DNA from: a virus
Direction: 5' to 3' (one strand)
Virus record (IMG/VR): IMGVR_UViG_3300042924_001744
Coordinates: 1-29,836 of that record
DNA length: 29,836 bases
Position 1 is the first letter of the stretch. Each line of letters starts with the position of its first letter. The notes beneath the pieces are model-generated. The model did not search any database, was not told the origin of the DNA, and saw nothing but the letters and a program-made list of their open reading frames with translations. The position numbers were made by a program, and so were the translations under genes. Positions 28,191 through 29,836 of this stretch are shown in pieces.

Positions 28191-29073
28191 AGGAAGCGCG
28201 AAAGAATATCTACACGACTACCGAGACGGGAAGATTGCGCAAGGACTCGGTATAAACTGCGACTTTGATGAGTCGTTAAGGTTTAAATACGGGCAATATG
28301 TAGGCATTTTAGGTGCTGACAACGTCGGTAAAACTTACTTCATGACTTGGTACATGTTAGCCCTAACAACTAACCACGGTTTAAAGTGGGGTATTTGGAT
28401 GGACGAAAACTCGAAAGGTCAAGTTTTAAGAGACTTAATACAAATGTACGCAGGTGTTCCATTTAAAAAGTTGACCCACGCAGAAATTGACGCACATAGC
28501 GACTACTTAGAAGACTATTTTTTCTTTGTGAACAATAAACTACAATACACCCCCGACAATTTGCTTAAACAATTTGAACAAATACCAGCGGATGGATATT
28601 TCATTGACCCATTTAACCAACTTGACCACGACATGAACTACGAGAACAACATTAAATTTATTCGTAGCTTAAAACGTTGGTGCAAAATCAACAAAAAGAC
28701 GGCTTATTTATCAATGCACCCCGTAACAGCATCAGGACGTAAAAGCATGGAGTACCCAATAGGGCATGAGTGGGAAGGTCAACCAATGGTACCGAACAAA
28801 TCAATGGCGGAAGGTGGTAAGTTATTCGCAAATATGTGCGACGACTGGGTAAATGTTCACCGACTCACTAAATTAGAATCAATGCAGTTCTTCACGCTTA
28901 TTGACATTGACAAAATTAAGGACAAAGACACGGGAGGGGCGCAAACGATGAGCAACAAACCGCTACAATTTTATTACAATCACGGCTTAGGGTTTCTTTT
29001 CAATGGAGTTGACCCAATTAAGCGACAAAAACAAGAACCAAAAATAGATTACACTAACGACTTACCTTTTTAA
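28177..29073 (+). CDS. RecA/DnaB-fold replicative ATPase (helicase-like)
   Basis: 298 residues. Seen: Walker A GADNVGKT (46-53), a second block WGIWMDENSKGQVLRDL, Walker B GYFIDPFNQLDH (Asp 144), LSMHPVTASGRK (sensor-like H, about 188) and a C-terminal segment VHRLTKLESMQFFTLIDIDK. This is the RepA/DnaB-like RecA core without a primase domain. It ends DYTNDLPF, which resembles SSB-type recruitment tips. It would unwind DNA ahead of the fork, loaded by the DUF6291-like protein just upstream. It could instead be a RAD51-like or single-ring ATPase. Confidence 0.75.
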   Translation: MVLSKGSAKEYLHDYRDGKIAQGLGINCDFDESLRFKYGQYVGILGADNVGKTYFMTWYMLALTTNHGLKWGIWMDENSKGQVLRDLIQMYAGVPFKKLTHAEIDAHSDYLEDYFFFVNNKLQYTPDNLLKQFEQIPADGYFIDPFNQLDHDMNYENNIKFIRSLKRWCKINKKTAYLSMHPVTASGRKSMEYPIGHEWEGQPMVPNKSMAEGGKLFANMCDDWVNVHRLTKLESMQFFTLIDIDKIKDKDTGGAQTMSNKPLQFYYNHGLGFLFNGVDPIKRQKQEPKIDYTNDLPF

Positions 29074-29074
29074 C

Positions 29075-29347
29075 ATGAAAGAACTCGACATTTTAACCGC
29101 ACAAATAAACCTGCGCACACTTGACCGAGCGTTGACGATGAGCATTGACGACTTGAAGGCGAAACACACGCACCGAGTTGACCTGATTAAGCCAATGGAA
29201 GAACGACAAATCGAACTCAAGGAAGCTATGTTAACCTTCTACCGAGTATGCGAAGACCACAAGCAAGTGATAAAAAAGGTTTATGCGTTGCATGAGGAGA
29301 ATTTGAGACTGAAGACTGAAAACACGGAACTAAAAAAGTTTATATGA
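29075..29347 (+). CDS. Small coiled-coil protein
   Basis: 90 residues: helix LDILTAQINLRTLDRALTMS, basic THRVDLIKPMEERQIELKEA, then LTFYRVCEDHKQVIKKVYAL and a Leu/Lys/Glu heptad end. Likely a dimeric coiled coil. It starts 1 base after the ATPase stop. Its stop overlaps the NinG start as ATGA. In the other haplotype its homologue ends at base 94 and is followed by the HNH gene. Confidence 0.65.
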   Translation: MKELDILTAQINLRTLDRALTMSIDDLKAKHTHRVDLIKPMEERQIELKEAMLTFYRVCEDHKQVIKKVYALHEENLRLKTENTELKKFI

Positions 29348-29836
29348 AGTCATGTAAAAAATGCGGTGAAACCTTTACACCATACCGAACCACGGACAAG
29401 CACTGTTTTGTCTGCGCAAAGACGGAACAAGCATTGAAAAACCTCGCTAAGATTAAAAAGGACAAGGTCAAAAAGCAAAAGGAAGACCTGCTAACCACGT
29501 CCGACTATCTTAAAATGGCGCAACAAGTGTTTAACAAGTGGGTAAGGTTACGCGACAAAGACAAAGGTTGCATTTCCTGCGGTGGAAAATTAGGCTCAAA
29601 ATACGATGCAGGTCATTTTTGGAGTGCTGGAAGTCACGCTTCTGTTAGGTTCCACCCTGACAACGTACACGCTCAATGTGTAGCTTGTAACCAACACAAA
29701 CACGGAAATTTGATACCATACCGCGAAGCCTTAATAAAGAAAATTGGCTTAGAAAAATACGCTGAAATCGAAAGTTTTGCCCACGACACGAAGAAATGGG
29801 ACAAGGAAGAGTTGAAAGACTTAATTACTAAGTATA
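29344..29836 (+). CDS. ninG: NinG/Rap-like protein, second haplotype, cut by window end
   Basis: The first 164 residues of a NinG protein; the frame runs off the window. It matches the copy at 492-1010 with about ten substitutions in the first 110 residues (for example I10T, F14Y, S15R, L17T, Y22F and K25A) and many silent ones, then is identical from base 29710. All zinc and HNH motifs (CKKCGE, CFVCAK, CISCGG, CVACNQHKHG) are kept, so both alleles look functional. Directly preceded by the coiled-coil gene with no HNH between. Confidence 0.88.
   Translation, partial: MKSCKKCGETFTPYRTTDKHCFVCAKTEQALKNLAKIKKDKVKKQKEDLLTTSDYLKMAQQVFNKWVRLRDKDKGCISCGGKLGSKYDAGHFWSAGSHASVRFHPDNVHAQCVACNQHKHGNLIPYREALIKKIGLEKYAEIESFAHDTKKWDKEELKDLITKY

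Noticed and set aside
29710-29836. Biological direct terminal repeat
   Set aside because: The identity stops at exactly 127 bases and is preceded by diverged versions of the same genes, which fits assembly-graph closure of mixed haplotypes better than terminal redundancy.

Overview
The window is an almost complete genome of a tailed double-stranded DNA phage (siphovirus-like: long tape measure, tail-tube candidate, no sheath recognised) that very probably infects a Bacteroidota host, most likely a flavobacterium-like one. The host call rests on four promoters with the Bacteroidota-type TTTG / TAnnTTTG elements, on AT-rich spacers with no Shine-Dalgarno pattern, and on protein families typical of Bacteroidota phages. 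I recognise no integrase, tRNA or CRISPR array. A small HTH protein is the only possible repressor, so lifestyle is undetermined.

The contig is lasso-shaped. Its last 127 bases (29710-29836) are identical to 858-984, and the match stops exactly there. The natural reading is a circular or terminally redundant genome of 28,852 bp (858-29709) whose assembly ended where two strain haplotypes rejoin. Bases 1-857 are an alternative version of the region at 29254-29709. The two haplotypes differ by an inserted HNH endonuclease gene (91-495), present only in the first.

Layout. 1-4050: recombination and early genes (NinG, a PD-(D/E)XK-like protein, ERF annealing protein, YqaJ-type exonuclease, a ribbon-helix-helix protein, a MazG-like protein, an SSB-like protein and an HTH protein), ending in a terminator. 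4063-4701: an AT-rich Mom-like DNA-modification gene between 16-bp direct repeats. 4716-8254: small membrane proteins, a sigma-like protein and both terminase subunits, from a host-type promoter. 8285-12843: two large tail or adhesion proteins and a small structural protein. 12840-14097: the only leftward genes, two related proteins that look like tail-assembly chaperones. 14174-22642: XkdF-like protease/scaffold, major capsid, tail-tube candidate, portal, connector, tape measure and a fused tail protein. 22639-24131: lysis cassette (holin, unimolecular spanin candidate, muramidase). 24128-24901: DEDD exonuclease with a zinc finger. 24902-29347: replication region, with many small proteins, a stand-alone DnaA domain IV protein, a DUF6291-like protein and a RecA/DnaB-fold ATPase.

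Regulation. A motif not matching the host promoter, (T/C)AACCA-N14-TACTT(A/T), occurs five times with exactly 14 bases between the boxes, each time just upstream of a transcription unit (8285, 12373, 14174, 16741 and the leader at about 27190). It is a good candidate for a phage-specific promoter, perhaps read by the sigma-like protein at 5184. The fifth copy precedes a leader with mutually exclusive terminator and antiterminator-like pairings. A G-quadruplex motif of four G5 runs with three 7-base loops, closed by a perfect 7-bp inverted repeat, lies inside the DUF6291-like replication gene.
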